Shown in pieces: positions 16,013-24,039 of a stretch of 43,012 nt of DNA. The DNA is taken from the NCBI GenBank assembly GCA_947626545.1, contig CANQSS010000015.1, forward strand, positions 1 to 43,012, in the 5' to 3' direction. Position numbers and translations under genes: made by a program. This DNA comes from an uncultured Akkermansia sp. (lineage in GTDB: Bacteria > Verrucomicrobiota > Verrucomicrobiia > Verrucomicrobiales > Akkermansiaceae). Position 1 is the first letter of the stretch, and the number at the start of each line of letters is the position of its first letter. The notes under the pieces were generated by a model that was not told the DNA's origin, did not search any database, and was given only the letters and a program-made list of their open reading frames with translations.

Positions 16013-18717
16013 GAGTTCTTTTTAGGTTTGCCGTACACGTAGAAGCCGACGATATTACCAGTATCCCACTTGTCGCCCTCGCGCAGCAAGCGAATATAGC
16101 GAGCGCTTGCTTGGGCAGAGCGCAGATCAACGCGCATAATTGAGCCGTCAATTTCTACCTTACCCCCTGTGTCCTCCCAATTTTGACCATCTTCAGAGGC
16201 CTCGATCCGGAAGGGGCGATCATTTTTGATCGCGCAATCGAAGAGAGCAACCACACCGTTCAAGTCACTGCTACCTTCCAGTTTCACAGTGATGCCGGTA
16301 TTGCCCTCGAACTTAATGGGGATGACGCCACCATTTCTCTGCAGCACACCCCAATGCAGGCAGGACTGTTTGAGGCCATTATCATCCAGCGTCACCCCAG
16401 TGCGGATGGAACCTTTGGCGGATACAATGCGCCCGCTAAAACCGCGGAACTTGAACCGATTCTTGGGGAAGTGTTTTTTGCATTTTTGCATGGCAAGATT
16501 GCCAATGGCCTGGAAGGTATAGTTATCGCCATTGGTAGCTGCGGTGTGAATAGCCTCACCCAAGCCCGCCCATGTGCTGTCACGATCTTTCTTGCCACTG
16601 CGCATGCGTTTCATCGCAGAGGTGATAAGCTTACTGAACTCTTCTTGGAAGCGGTCGGCACCTTGACTGTTTGTCTCACCCATCTTACCAGAAATCTCCA
16701 GTCCCCAAGTGAGCACGGAACCGGAGTAGTCTGATTTTGTCATAAGGATGGAAAGTGCCGTCTTCATATAGTCAAGTTTCTCAGCCTCAGTCTTGCAACC
16801 GGCAAACTGTGCATTGAGCAAGGGAGTTACATCCCATCGATTGATACCAAAGTCCTCGCATTTCTTGAAGAAAGCAGCGAATAATTTGTTGCGTTCCTTT
16901 TTGTCGGGTATGAGCGGCAGTAAATTCGGGTATATATAGCGTGCCTGGAAAGTAGCCGCTACGTTATGATATTTCTGAGCCAGAGTGTTAATCACGTCAT
17001 TGCAGAGGGTTACCCATCGCTCCTTATTTTCTGGAGATTTTTGTTTAAGGAAACCGGCGTAAGCAAGCCAGGCCGGCCAATTGAGTGGCTGTGTTTGTAC
17101 AGCAGCATCAAAGCAATTAAAGGCGGCTTTTGTCATGCGCTTGGAGGCCAGAAAATCTGCCATGGCCGCCAGCTGGTCGGATGCAAGTGTTCGTGTAGCA
17201 TCGGAGTACAAGTCTTGCGTCAGGATAAGAAATTCCCAATCATGCAAGCCCCAGAATGTTTTGTGCATACCATGCTGCCAATAGATCGAATATCCTTTTT
17301 TCCACTCGTTGCCAACGCGCACTGCGTAAGCGCAGTGACCAGGCTCACCCATGGTCATGGCGGGGATACCTGCGGCGAGCGCGCCGTATGCTCCGTAATG
17401 CGAGCAGGCGCCGCACACACCACCAATCTCGCGGTGAGCAAGTGCGGTAATGTTGTTAAAACGCTTCATGACCGGCGCCAGATACTCCCCGGAGAACACG
17501 GAATCGCCTGCAACATTGCGCAGACGGTACACCAGCTGGCCAGATGCGCCCAAATAACCTTCCACGGGCAGGCGCACATTGTCTCGTTGCCAAGCAAGAG
17601 AGGCCGGACTACCCCATGAACGACATTCATTATTACCCGTCACAATGCGCGTCTCCCAATAAGCAAGGGTGTCAAAAATTTTATTGAGGCGACCTTCTCT
17701 ATAACTGCCGTAGTAGTAGGAGAAGCGCTCCATCATGTCCTTCTGGCTCCAACCTTCACGCGCAAATTCCGTAGCGGTTGTAGTAGCGATACGGCGAGCT
17801 GTTTCGTTAGTTATATCCTCCGAGTATCTCGAAAAGATTTGCGCCATATATTGCAGCCCTCTGCCTAGTCCACTAGAGGGACCAGAGTACAGGGTATTGC
17901 ACAGCCAGCCGAGATCCGATGAAAGAGCATTGAGTACGGTGATACCGCCGCGTTGTCCGGAGACTTCTTCCAAGTCTTTAATACCAGCGCGGCGAATCAA
18001 GGTGATAAGTGCCAGATCACGGCGATTTTCCGGGATTCTCAAGAACTCCATCACGCTTTCCGCCGTCGGGTTTTGCCCCAACTTGGCAAGCACGCGTCCC
18101 TCGAGCTTTTCGTAGAGTTCGTTGGGCTTTTTCCAGTCCGTTCCCTTAAACTCAGCGTTGGTGTAAGGGGCCTCCTTAGCATCCTTTTCAAGCGCGCCAA
18201 TGTATTTGCGTATGGCAGATGTATATGAATTGCGTACTTTAGAATCCGGAATCTTCGGTACCACATTCGACTGGCCTGCTACTTCTGGAGCATCCTTATC
18301 TTCAGTAATGCCCACCAAATCCGGGTCACAATCCGCAAGCATGTAGGAAGAGAAATCACGCTCCGCACCATTGTCAATGGAGTCGTCACTGTCCAGCGTT
18401 GTATCCTGCGGAGGAGCAACTGCGACATCGTTCTCGCCTTCCTCAAATCCCTTTTGCCAATCATCGTTGGCGGCGGTATCTGTAATTACGATTCCTCGCG
18501 GACGTGAGGGCCTGTTGGAGTGGACAAGCTTGCGGTTCTCTTCTTGTTGTCTGAGGCGTGCTTGTCGGGCCGCGTTTACATCCGCTTGCGCACGGCTCGC
18601 CATACTGTCGCGCAGGTGCATCACCTCAAGCAGCTTTTCCCCAAAAGGATAGCATAAAAAGCCGGTCAGTATGGTTACCACAACGGCTGCGATCAGTTTG
18701 AATAGATTGGATGTCAT
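16009..18717 (-). CDS. Membrane-anchored transglutaminase-like protein with discoidin-type C-terminus (TG1)
   Basis: 902 aa. An N-terminal membrane segment (about 5-25, KLIAAVVVTILTGFLCYPFG) anchors it, with the rest probably periplasmic. A Gln/Arg-rich linker and a low-complexity acidic region follow. The core resembles the transglutaminase/papain-like fold: C435 in GGVCGACSHYGAYGALAAG, then GIPAMTMGEPGHCAYAV with H461; D493 could be the third residue. The rest of the middle is helical and TPR-like. The C-terminus (about 765-902) looks like an F5/8 type C (discoidin) domain, ending ARYIRLLREGDKWD... GFYVYGKP. It has its own promoter and is coupled to Trx1. Paralogue of TG2 (29098-31641). Whether it cross-links, cleaves or deamidates is not known; the substrate is probably an envelope protein or peptide. 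Confidence 0.8.
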   Translation of the reverse strand: MTSNLFKLIAAVVVTILTGFLCYPFGEKLLEVMHLRDSMASRAQADVNAARQARLRQQEENRKLVHSNRPSRPRGIVITDTAANDDWQKGFEEGENDVAVAPPQDTTLDSDDSIDNGAERDFSSYMLADCDPDLVGITEDKDAPEVAGQSNVVPKIPDSKVRNSYTSAIRKYIGALEKDAKEAPYTNAEFKGTDWKKPNELYEKLEGRVLAKLGQNPTAESVMEFLRIPENRRDLALITLIRRAGIKDLEEVSGQRGGITVLNALSSDLGWLCNTLYSGPSSGLGRGLQYMAQIFSRYSEDITNETARRIATTTATEFAREGWSQKDMMERFSYYYGSYREGRLNKIFDTLAYWETRIVTGNNECRSWGSPASLAWQRDNVRLPVEGYLGASGQLVYRLRNVAGDSVFSGEYLAPVMKRFNNITALAHREIGGVCGACSHYGAYGALAAGIPAMTMGEPGHCAYAVRVGNEWKKGYSIYWQHGMHKTFWGLHDWEFLILTQDLYSDATRTLASDQLAAMADFLASKRMTKAAFNCFDAAVQTQPLNWPAWLAYAGFLKQKSPENKERWVTLCNDVINTLAQKYHNVAATFQARYIYPNLLPLIPDKKERNKLFAAFFKKCEDFGINRWDVTPLLNAQFAGCKTEAEKLDYMKTALSILMTKSDYSGSVLTWGLEISGKMGETNSQGADRFQEEFSKLITSAMKRMRSGKKDRDSTWAGLGEAIHTAATNGDNYTFQAIGNLAMQKCKKHFPKNRFKFRGFSGRIVSAKGSIRTGVTLDDNGLKQSCLHWGVLQRNGGVIPIKFEGNTGITVKLEGSSDLNGVVALFDCAIKNDRPFRIEASEDGQNWEDTGGKVEIDGSIMRVDLRSAQASARYIRLLREGDKWDTGNIVGFYVYGKPKKNS

Positions 18718-18740
18718 CTGTGCTATGCGTTATCGCGGCT

Positions 18741-18770
18741 ATTTTACACTACTCATGCCCGGAATGGCAA
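18741..18770 (-). promoter_or_regulatory. Promoter for the TG1-Trx1 pair
   Basis: Reading on minus, TTGCCA (18765-18770; 5 of 6), 18-nt spacer, TAAAAT (18741-18746; 5 of 6). The predicted start leaves a leader of about 17 nt before the ATG at 18717. Confidence 0.6.
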
Positions 18771-18791
18771 GCCATTTATCCGCATTACCAG

Positions 18792-18876
18792 AGCAAATGC
18801 ATTAGAAAATGCGTCTACCATTTACAATTTTCGACTTGTGAATTACGATTTATTGATAACGTGCGCGTTGCGCAGA
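18792..18876 (+). repeat. Degenerate intergenic element, copy F
   Basis: GCAAATGCATTAGAAAATGCG is a damaged version of the first hairpin. It is followed by TTTAC/ATTACGA heptamer remnants and GTGCGCGTTGCGCAGA, the GCGC hairpin. It lies in the 580-nt gap between TG1 and the small membrane-protein gene. Confidence 0.6.
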
Positions 18877-19029
18877 GAAGCGGAGCCGAAGCGAACGGAG
18901 ATTCATTAAGCTGTGCGCGGACGTAGCTACAAAGCGGCGGTGGCAGACGGAGGTTACCCGTTCACGATTTCCGTTTTCGGAAACAAACGTAATCAACCGC
19001 CTAGAGAGTTTGCCCTACTTCCACACTTC

Positions 19030-19096
19030 ATTCGTATGCGTTTGCTATTTACGATCTGCGAATTATTATATATTAATAATGTGCGTATTACGCAGA
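19030..19096 (+). repeat. Degenerate intergenic element, copy G
   Basis: ATTCGTATGCGTTTGC, then ATTTACGATCTGCGAA, an AT-rich run and GTGCGTATTACGCAGA, which matches the end of copy F. The surrounding stretch (18877-19029 and 19097-19297) holds no gene I can support. Confidence 0.5.
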
Positions 19097-19297
19097 CTTA
19101 TATCGAATAACAGACGTGCTCGAGAATAGGAAAGGGACAACTTCATAGCTTCAGGCTAAGTACTCAGAAATTCGCAAATAAATATGAAAGTCAAACGTAA
19201 CCGAAAATGCGATTGTCAATTTGGATTTTGGATGCTTGACAACAGGCGATCACAACCGGTTCGAACGCGCTTGTGTTCTCACGTATGCACAGCTACT

Positions 19298-19855
19298 TCA
19301 CTTAAACGAGCTCCTCAGCACTGCCCCATCTTCCGCCCAAGGATTTGTGCTGATTCCGTGCAGCGTAGTGTCCTCCAACCCGGTCCCAGCGTACAAGGGG
19401 TCCTCTTCATCATCCACCAAAACAACAACATTGCGTTTGGGAACACGCCGAGCGCGACCAGTATGAACGGTCGTACTCACCACTTGGCGGGATACACCCG
19501 GCTGCAAGGAGTTTGCTCGGCTTTCCAGCTCGCAAAGATGCTCTCCCTCTACCACGGTGGACGGGGCACTTCTCCAGACCAGAGCGCCCACGCACAAGGC
19601 GCCCAAACCAAATGCTGAAGCGCTCAACGCAACTCTTCGCATTCCCAAGTGGTCCATAAGCATGGAGATATGCTCCCATACCAAGCTGTGCATGGGACGG
19701 CACACCATCTCGCGTTCCACGCGACGGCGAAAGTCCTGCAAAAAACGTTCTTCAAAATAAGCTTCCGGAGTAGCCTCTACCCGCAATATACGCAGGAGCG
19801 CTGTGAGCTCCTGCGTCTCGTCTCGTTCACCGGAATGTGCTGATTCTTTTTCCAT
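19298..19855 (-). CDS. Small single-pass membrane protein of unknown function
   Basis: 185 aa, not recognised. Residues 1-72 are soluble and charged, with an acidic start and a basic FLQDFRRRVEREM helix. A single membrane segment lies at about 74-94 (VALSASAFGLGALCVGALVW). The remainder (95-185) is polar, with an Arg/Lys patch RARRVPKR followed by an acidic VDDEEDPLYAG. This layout is like that of an anti-sigma factor or envelope adaptor, but no specific motif supports either. It lies 59 nt downstream of hemA on the same strand and may be the last gene of that operon. Confidence 0.65.
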   Translation of the reverse strand: MEKESAHSGERDETQELTALLRILRVEATPEAYFEERFLQDFRRRVEREMVCRPMHSLVWEHISMLMDHLGMRRVALSASAFGLGALCVGALVWRSAPSTVVEGEHLCELESRANSLQPGVSRQVVSTTVHTGRARRVPKRNVVVLVDDEEDPLYAGTGLEDTTLHGISTNPWAEDGAVLRSSFK

Positions 19856-19914
19856 GAAAGATAGCTGTTGTCGTGTAGGCCCGAAAAGGTAGACCGTTGT
19901 TTATGGCAAAATGT

Positions 19915-21021
19915 TCAAAAAAAACCGGTTTTTTTTGTCAACGCATAAGTAGAAGAAGACACGGGCTCATCTGCACCACTCAAATTGTAAGAAAGAGGAG
20001 GCAAGAGCTGCTCACGGACCTCTGCCAGCCAGTCATCGACTAATTTGGCACCCCGCTGCACCTGCAAATGGCGTTGCTGCATGGTTTCGCGGGTCAGAGC
20101 CTGCAGTGTGTCCATATCGTAAAGTACGACTCCGTTCAGCTCTCCACATGCGGGGTCTGCATTACGCGGCACGGACAGATCGATGAGAAAGAGAGGGCGA
20201 CCACCCCGAGAAGCGCAGGCTCGTTCTACGACTTGACGAGTCACCACATAAACTGGTGCTGCGGTGGAGATAATTACGATGTCGATTTGTTCCAAGAAGG
20301 GCACCCAGTCCGCAAAGCGAATGACCCTGCCGCCTACACTTTCAGCAAGCGCGGCGGCACGTTCGTATGAGCGATTGGCCACAAAGATGCTCTGTGCTCC
20401 GCGTGAGCGCAGGCTTTGTGCGGTGCTACGCGCCACTTCTCCGGCCCCCACCACCAGCACCCTCGCACCGGATAAATCTCCCAAGATGCCGCGTGCAAGC
20501 GCCACGGCCGCTGCTCCCACAGACGTGGGACCGGATGTAATACGGGTACTGCTACGCACTTTTTTGCCGATGGAAAAGACGTTTTGGAAAACGCGATGCA
20601 AAGTATGTCCCGCAGTACCGGCATCGCACGCGGCTCGATAGGCGTCTTTCAGTTGCCCGAAGATTTCAGTCTCGCCGATGACCAGAGAATCCAGCCCTGC
20701 AGCGACCATGGCCAAGTGACGAAGAGCTGCGGAACCGCTGTACATGTAAAAGGCATTCTCTGCTCCCGTTGCGTTTTCCCCAAGGAAATAGGCAGCCACA
20801 GCATTCTTTGCGAATGCTGAGTTCGCAGAAACAAAGTAAAATTCCGTGCGGTTGCATGTGGAAAGCAATACGCCCTCAGCAGCACCACTCTCGCGACACA
20901 AATCACCGACGATTTTAACCAGTTGACGTTGGGGTACAGCAAACTTCTCACGCAGCGCTACGGAAGCAGTGCGGTGGTTGAGTCCCAGACAGGTCAAAAC
21001 AGGTTGCATCGCCATGTTCAT
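19915..21021 (-). CDS. hemA: Glutamyl-tRNA reductase
   Basis: Reduces glutamyl-tRNA to glutamate-1-semialdehyde with NADPH, the first committed step of tetrapyrrole synthesis by the C5 route. 368 aa, shorter than E. coli HemA (418) because the C-terminal dimerisation region is reduced. GLNHRTASVALREKFA is the family N-terminus. The catalytic Cys is C56 in LLSTCNRTEFY. The NADP-binding site reads VLVVGAGEVARSTAQSLRSRG, and FLIDLSVPRNADP is conserved. The ATG overlaps the cobA-hemD stop by 4 nt. The short C-terminus could affect dimerisation or feedback control. hemC, often next to it, is absent. Confidence 0.95.
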   Translation of the reverse strand: MNMAMQPVLTCLGLNHRTASVALREKFAVPQRQLVKIVGDLCRESGAAEGVLLSTCNRTEFYFVSANSAFAKNAVAAYFLGENATGAENAFYMYSGSAALRHLAMVAAGLDSLVIGETEIFGQLKDAYRAACDAGTAGHTLHRVFQNVFSIGKKVRSSTRITSGPTSVGAAAVALARGILGDLSGARVLVVGAGEVARSTAQSLRSRGAQSIFVANRSYERAAALAESVGGRVIRFADWVPFLEQIDIVIISTAAPVYVVTRQVVERACASRGGRPLFLIDLSVPRNADPACGELNGVVLYDMDTLQALTRETMQQRHLQVQRGAKLVDDWLAEVREQLLPPLSYNLSGADEPVSSSTYALTKKTGFF

Positions 21022-22547
21022 TTGCTTGTCGCACCAGCCCAGCGGCAGATGGCTTCTGTCAGGCTAGGAATTGTGTGCAAATCAGCCTCCAGTGTGGGGG
21101 GCATTCCCAATTTTTTGAGCGTAGCAGTGGTGACGGGTCCCATGCTCGCCACGCTGCAGTGTTCCGGCAAGCTCAGACCCATGCGCACAAAGTTGGTCGC
21201 AGAGCTGGAGCTGGTAAAGGTAATGAGATCTGCTCCTTCTTCCAGCAGCAAGCTCGCATAACGCGCATCTCCCGGTGCTACATCGTAGGCAATACATTCA
21301 TCGACAATTGCTTTACGCTTGTCCAACTCGCGGCGTATGACATCACGCGCCTGTCGAGCATGCACCCACAGCACGGTGCTGTTTGCCAAGCCTCCGAAGT
21401 CATCCGCCTTACGGTCAAACTCCGCGATGAGTTCTTCTGCTACAGCTTCCTGCGGCATCACATCCACCATGAGCCCGCGCTCACGGAGTTGCTTCGCAGT
21501 ACCAGACCCGAGCGCAGCAATTCGCGAACCACCCAGCTCGCGCAAATCCTCATACACCGCAAAAAATGCGTCGAAAAAGCGTTCGACACCATTGGGACTC
21601 GAGAAGACGAGCCAATCGTGGTGCGGGCTGTTCACTACAGCCTTGGCGAAAGCTTGCTTGTCCGGAGGAGGAATGATACGAAGCGTAGGCATCTCAACCA
21701 CTTCAGCTCCCAGCTCACGCAAGGAATGGCTCAGGGTACCGGCTTGCTCCCGCGTGCGTGTCACAATGATGCGTCGTCCGGAAAGAGGCAGGCGTCTGCG
21801 CCAATCCAATGCATCGGCAAGCCGCACGACGTCGCCGATGATAACGATAGCCGGGGATGAAAGATGAGCCTTTCGTGCATCTTCCGCGAGCGTAGCCACT
21901 GTGGCCTGCACGCACAACTGGCGCGCTGTTGTGGCCCACTGTACAGCAGCAGCCGGTGTGTCGCCCGGGAGCCCGGCATTTTGAAGCGCTCGCATACTAT
22001 CTGCCAACCTGCTTGCCCCCATGAGCATGACTCGGGTGCCAAGGGTAGCAGCTATAGCAGCAACGTCCGGCAAGCTGTCTCCTTTTTCGGGGGCAGTGTG
22101 TCCGGTAAAAATTGTGAGTTGGGAGCAACAGTCGCGGTGCGTCACCGGTATTCCGGCGTAGGCAGGTCCGGCGATGGCAGAGCTGATACCGGGAACAACC
22201 TCAAAGTTCACCCCAGCCGCCTGCAAGGCAGCGGCCTCCTCCCCTCCGCGCCCGAACACATAGGGATCTCCCCCCTTCAGTCGCACAGTGCATACATACC
22301 GCTGCGCGCACTCCACAAGCAAACTGTTGATCTTTTCTTGGGGCAGGATGTGACGTTCTCCGCGTTTTCCAACATCGATGAGCTCGCAACCCGCGCGGCA
22401 CCATCCGAGCATCACTCGCGGCACCAGCGCATCATACACCACGCAATCCGCCCGTTCTAGCAGCTCTCGCCCTCGGAGCGTCATGAGCCTAGGGTCTCCC
22501 GGTCCGGCACCTACCAAATACACGCAATGTGACGCTTCTTTCGTCAT
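21018..22547 (-). CDS. cobA-hemD: Fusion of uroporphyrinogen-III C-methyltransferase (CobA/SUMT) and uroporphyrinogen-III synthase (HemD)
   Basis: 509 aa. Residues 1 to about 245 are SUMT: VYLVGAGPGDPRLMTLRGREL at the N-terminus and VRLKGGDPYVFGRGGEEA as the SAM-binding region. This half methylates uroporphyrinogen III twice to precorrin-2, the entry to siroheme and cobalamin. Residues about 255-509 are HemD (GRRIIVTRTREQAGTLSHSLREL onward), which closes the ring of hydroxymethylbilane to uroporphyrinogen III. The fusion is common in several phyla. Its ATG overlaps the deacetylase stop by one base (TAATG) and its own stop overlaps hemA by 4 nt, so translation is coupled along the chain. With AhbC/AhbD encoded elsewhere in the window, the likely fate of precorrin-2 is siroheme and then heme. 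Confidence 0.93.
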   Translation of the reverse strand: MTKEASHCVYLVGAGPGDPRLMTLRGRELLERADCVVYDALVPRVMLGWCRAGCELIDVGKRGERHILPQEKINSLLVECAQRYVCTVRLKGGDPYVFGRGGEEAAALQAAGVNFEVVPGISSAIAGPAYAGIPVTHRDCCSQLTIFTGHTAPEKGDSLPDVAAIAATLGTRVMLMGASRLADSMRALQNAGLPGDTPAAAVQWATTARQLCVQATVATLAEDARKAHLSSPAIVIIGDVVRLADALDWRRRLPLSGRRIIVTRTREQAGTLSHSLRELGAEVVEMPTLRIIPPPDKQAFAKAVVNSPHHDWLVFSSPNGVERFFDAFFAVYEDLRELGGSRIAALGSGTAKQLRERGLMVDVMPQEAVAEELIAEFDRKADDFGGLANSTVLWVHARQARDVIRRELDKRKAIVDECIAYDVAPGDARYASLLLEEGADLITFTSSSSATNFVRMGLSLPEHCSVASMGPVTTATLKKLGMPPTLEADLHTIPSLTEAICRWAGATSK

Positions 22548-23725
22548 TACTCTGCGTCGGGTTGAGTTTGCTGCTCAGTCTCGTCAACCGATTTTGATTC
22601 GATGGGTTTGGACTCGGTTTCTGGAGCCGCAGATTCCTGTTCGACCGTATGGGACGGAGCAGTTGTTTCTGGTGCGGGGGAAGCATCCACAGGGACCTCG
22701 GCTTGCTGGGGTACAGTGGTGGATGGAGTTTCAGACTGTTTCGGTTGTCCTTGTTCTGCTGACTTCTGTTCAGGTGCAGTGGGAACTCCAGTGTCTTCAT
22801 CACTTGGTGGCGGCGTGGTGGTAATTGCCGGTGCAGCGGCAACTGTGCTGCTCAATCGAGGAGACGGTTCCTGAGCAGGCGCGCCTGCTGCGCTACGTCC
22901 TATACGAAGAAGTTGTGACACCGTCACCAGTTTGAATCCGCGTGCCAGCAATCCCTCCACTACTCCTTCCACAGCCTGCAGCGTGGAAGCATGGATGTCG
23001 TGCAACAGGATGATGGATCCATTGCGAGCTTGCTGCACAGCACGGTTAATTACCACATCCACTCCGGGGTGTTTCCAATCCACTGTATCGACGTCCCAAA
23101 GCACACTGGGCGTACCGTACTGCGTCATCATATGGTCCACAATTGATGGGTTAGTCGCCCCATATGGCGGGCGCATCAGAGCAGGCATGCGACCGGTAGC
23201 CTCCCGTATCACGGCGGCTGTACGATCCATCTCGGACGCAATTTGGGCGTGGCTCAGTTTGGTAAGGTTGGCATGATCCCACGTATGGGATGCTATTTCA
23301 TGTCCCTCAGCTGCGGCGCGAGCCAGTATACCCTTGTTTCTTGCTGCGTTTTCTCCAAGCACGAAGAAAGTGGCGTGAACGCCATGGCGGTGCAGTATAT
23401 CCAGTATCTTGGGAGTGCAGCTTGCACTTGGTCCATCATCAAACGTGAGTGCCACATATTTACCCGGTACGCTCACGCGGGCTACACGTCGTCCCGGCAC
23501 CATGGGTCTGAACACCCCCGCCGTCGCCTTGGTTGGCTCTGTCACCTTCTTAGGCTTGCTCACATCCTTTGGGCGCCGCCTGATTGGATGCCTCAGCGTA
23601 ATCCCTGTTGTTGCCTGTTGCTTCGTTACTGACTGCCCTTGCGGCTCTTTTTCCTTATTTGACGAGCAGCCCACGCTCAGCGAAACCGCGAACGCCATGA
23701 GCACGATTCCGAAAAACCTTTTCAT
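22547..23725 (-). CDS. Lipoprotein polysaccharide deacetylase (NodB domain)
   Basis: 392 aa from the ATG at 23725, with a strong GGAGG 7 nt upstream; the frame opens at 23806 inside the promoter. The signal peptide ends in a lipobox (AVSLSVGCSS), so it is a lipoprotein. The NodB domain (about 80-285) has TFDDGP, the zinc pair in SHTWDH, RPPYGATNP, the LWDVDTVDW strand and LLHDIH. This is a complete catalytic set for removing acetyl groups from N-acetylglucosamine in peptidoglycan or another glycan. The last 120 or so residues are Pro/Glu/Thr/Ser-rich and probably unstructured. It is first in a coupled chain with cobA-hemD and hemA, which has no obvious biochemical reason. Confidence 0.92.
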   Translation of the reverse strand: MKRFFGIVLMAFAVSLSVGCSSNKEKEPQGQSVTKQQATTGITLRHPIRRRPKDVSKPKKVTEPTKATAGVFRPMVPGRRVARVSVPGKYVALTFDDGPSASCTPKILDILHRHGVHATFFVLGENAARNKGILARAAAEGHEIASHTWDHANLTKLSHAQIASEMDRTAAVIREATGRMPALMRPPYGATNPSIVDHMMTQYGTPSVLWDVDTVDWKHPGVDVVINRAVQQARNGSIILLHDIHASTLQAVEGVVEGLLARGFKLVTVSQLLRIGRSAAGAPAQEPSPRLSSTVAAAPAITTTPPPSDEDTGVPTAPEQKSAEQGQPKQSETPSTTVPQQAEVPVDASPAPETTAPSHTVEQESAAPETESKPIESKSVDETEQQTQPDAE

Positions 23726-23732
23726 GATGTTT

Positions 23733-23746
23733 CCTCCTTGCGGAGG
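23733..23746 (-). promoter_or_regulatory. Hairpin that pairs the deacetylase Shine-Dalgarno sequence
   Basis: In the mRNA sense it reads CCTCC, GCAA loop, GGAGG. The GGAGG is the ribosome-binding site of the ATG at 23725, and GCAA is a GNRA tetraloop. The predicted transcription start (about 23744-23746) may fall at its edge, so whether the full stem is transcribed is uncertain. Confidence 0.35.
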
Positions 23747-23750
23747 CCCC

Positions 23751-23778
23751 ATTATACGCGCTTCAACTATGAAATCAA
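23751..23778 (-). promoter_or_regulatory. Promoter for the deacetylase - cobA-hemD - hemA chain
   Basis: Reading on minus, TTGATT (23773-23778; 4 of 6), 16-nt spacer, TATAAT (23751-23756; perfect). It sits between element H and the deacetylase start. Confidence 0.65.
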
Positions 23779-23795
23779 GTCCTACGTTTCCCCTG

Positions 23796-24030
23796 GGCAA
23801 ACGCATTTGAGAGAGTTAATCAACAGAGAAAAATACTCTTGTTGACTGATACCATTGTTGATACGTATCAAAAATCGTGACAACAGCGGTCATCATGATG
23901 ATGGATCTAGATGAATCTCTGCATACGTTAATGATCCGAAAAAATCTGCGCAATGCGCAACATTATTAATAAATCGTACACCGTACATCATGCATCGTAA
24001 ATGGCAAACGCATTTTATAATGCGTTTGTC
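23796..24030 (-). repeat. Intergenic hairpin-heptamer element, copy H (full length, inverted)
   Basis: On minus: the first hairpin is CAAACGCATT/AATGCGTTTG with a 4-nt loop (24005-24028). Then come TTTACGA and three more heptamer-like units, an AT-rich spacer, a GCGC hairpin with T-run, and the 3' module (23796-23876) ending AAATGCGTTTGCC. It fills almost all of the space between queE and the deacetylase promoter. Confidence 0.8.
23939..23959 (-). terminator. Terminator-like hairpin inside element H, downstream of queE
   Basis: On minus: TGCGC, loop ATT, GCGCA (23947-23959 as plus coordinates), then GA and a run of six T (23939-23944). It could stop transcripts leaving queE. Confidence 0.5.
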
Positions 24031-24039
24031 ATGACTTGT

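Noticed and set aside
16392..18228. Several plus frames of 60-217 aa opposite TG1
   Set aside because: Shadows of the TG1 gene; no motif in any of them.
21075..21860. 261-aa plus frame opposite cobA-hemD
   Set aside because: Fully inside a well-supported gene on the other strand; no motif or promoter.
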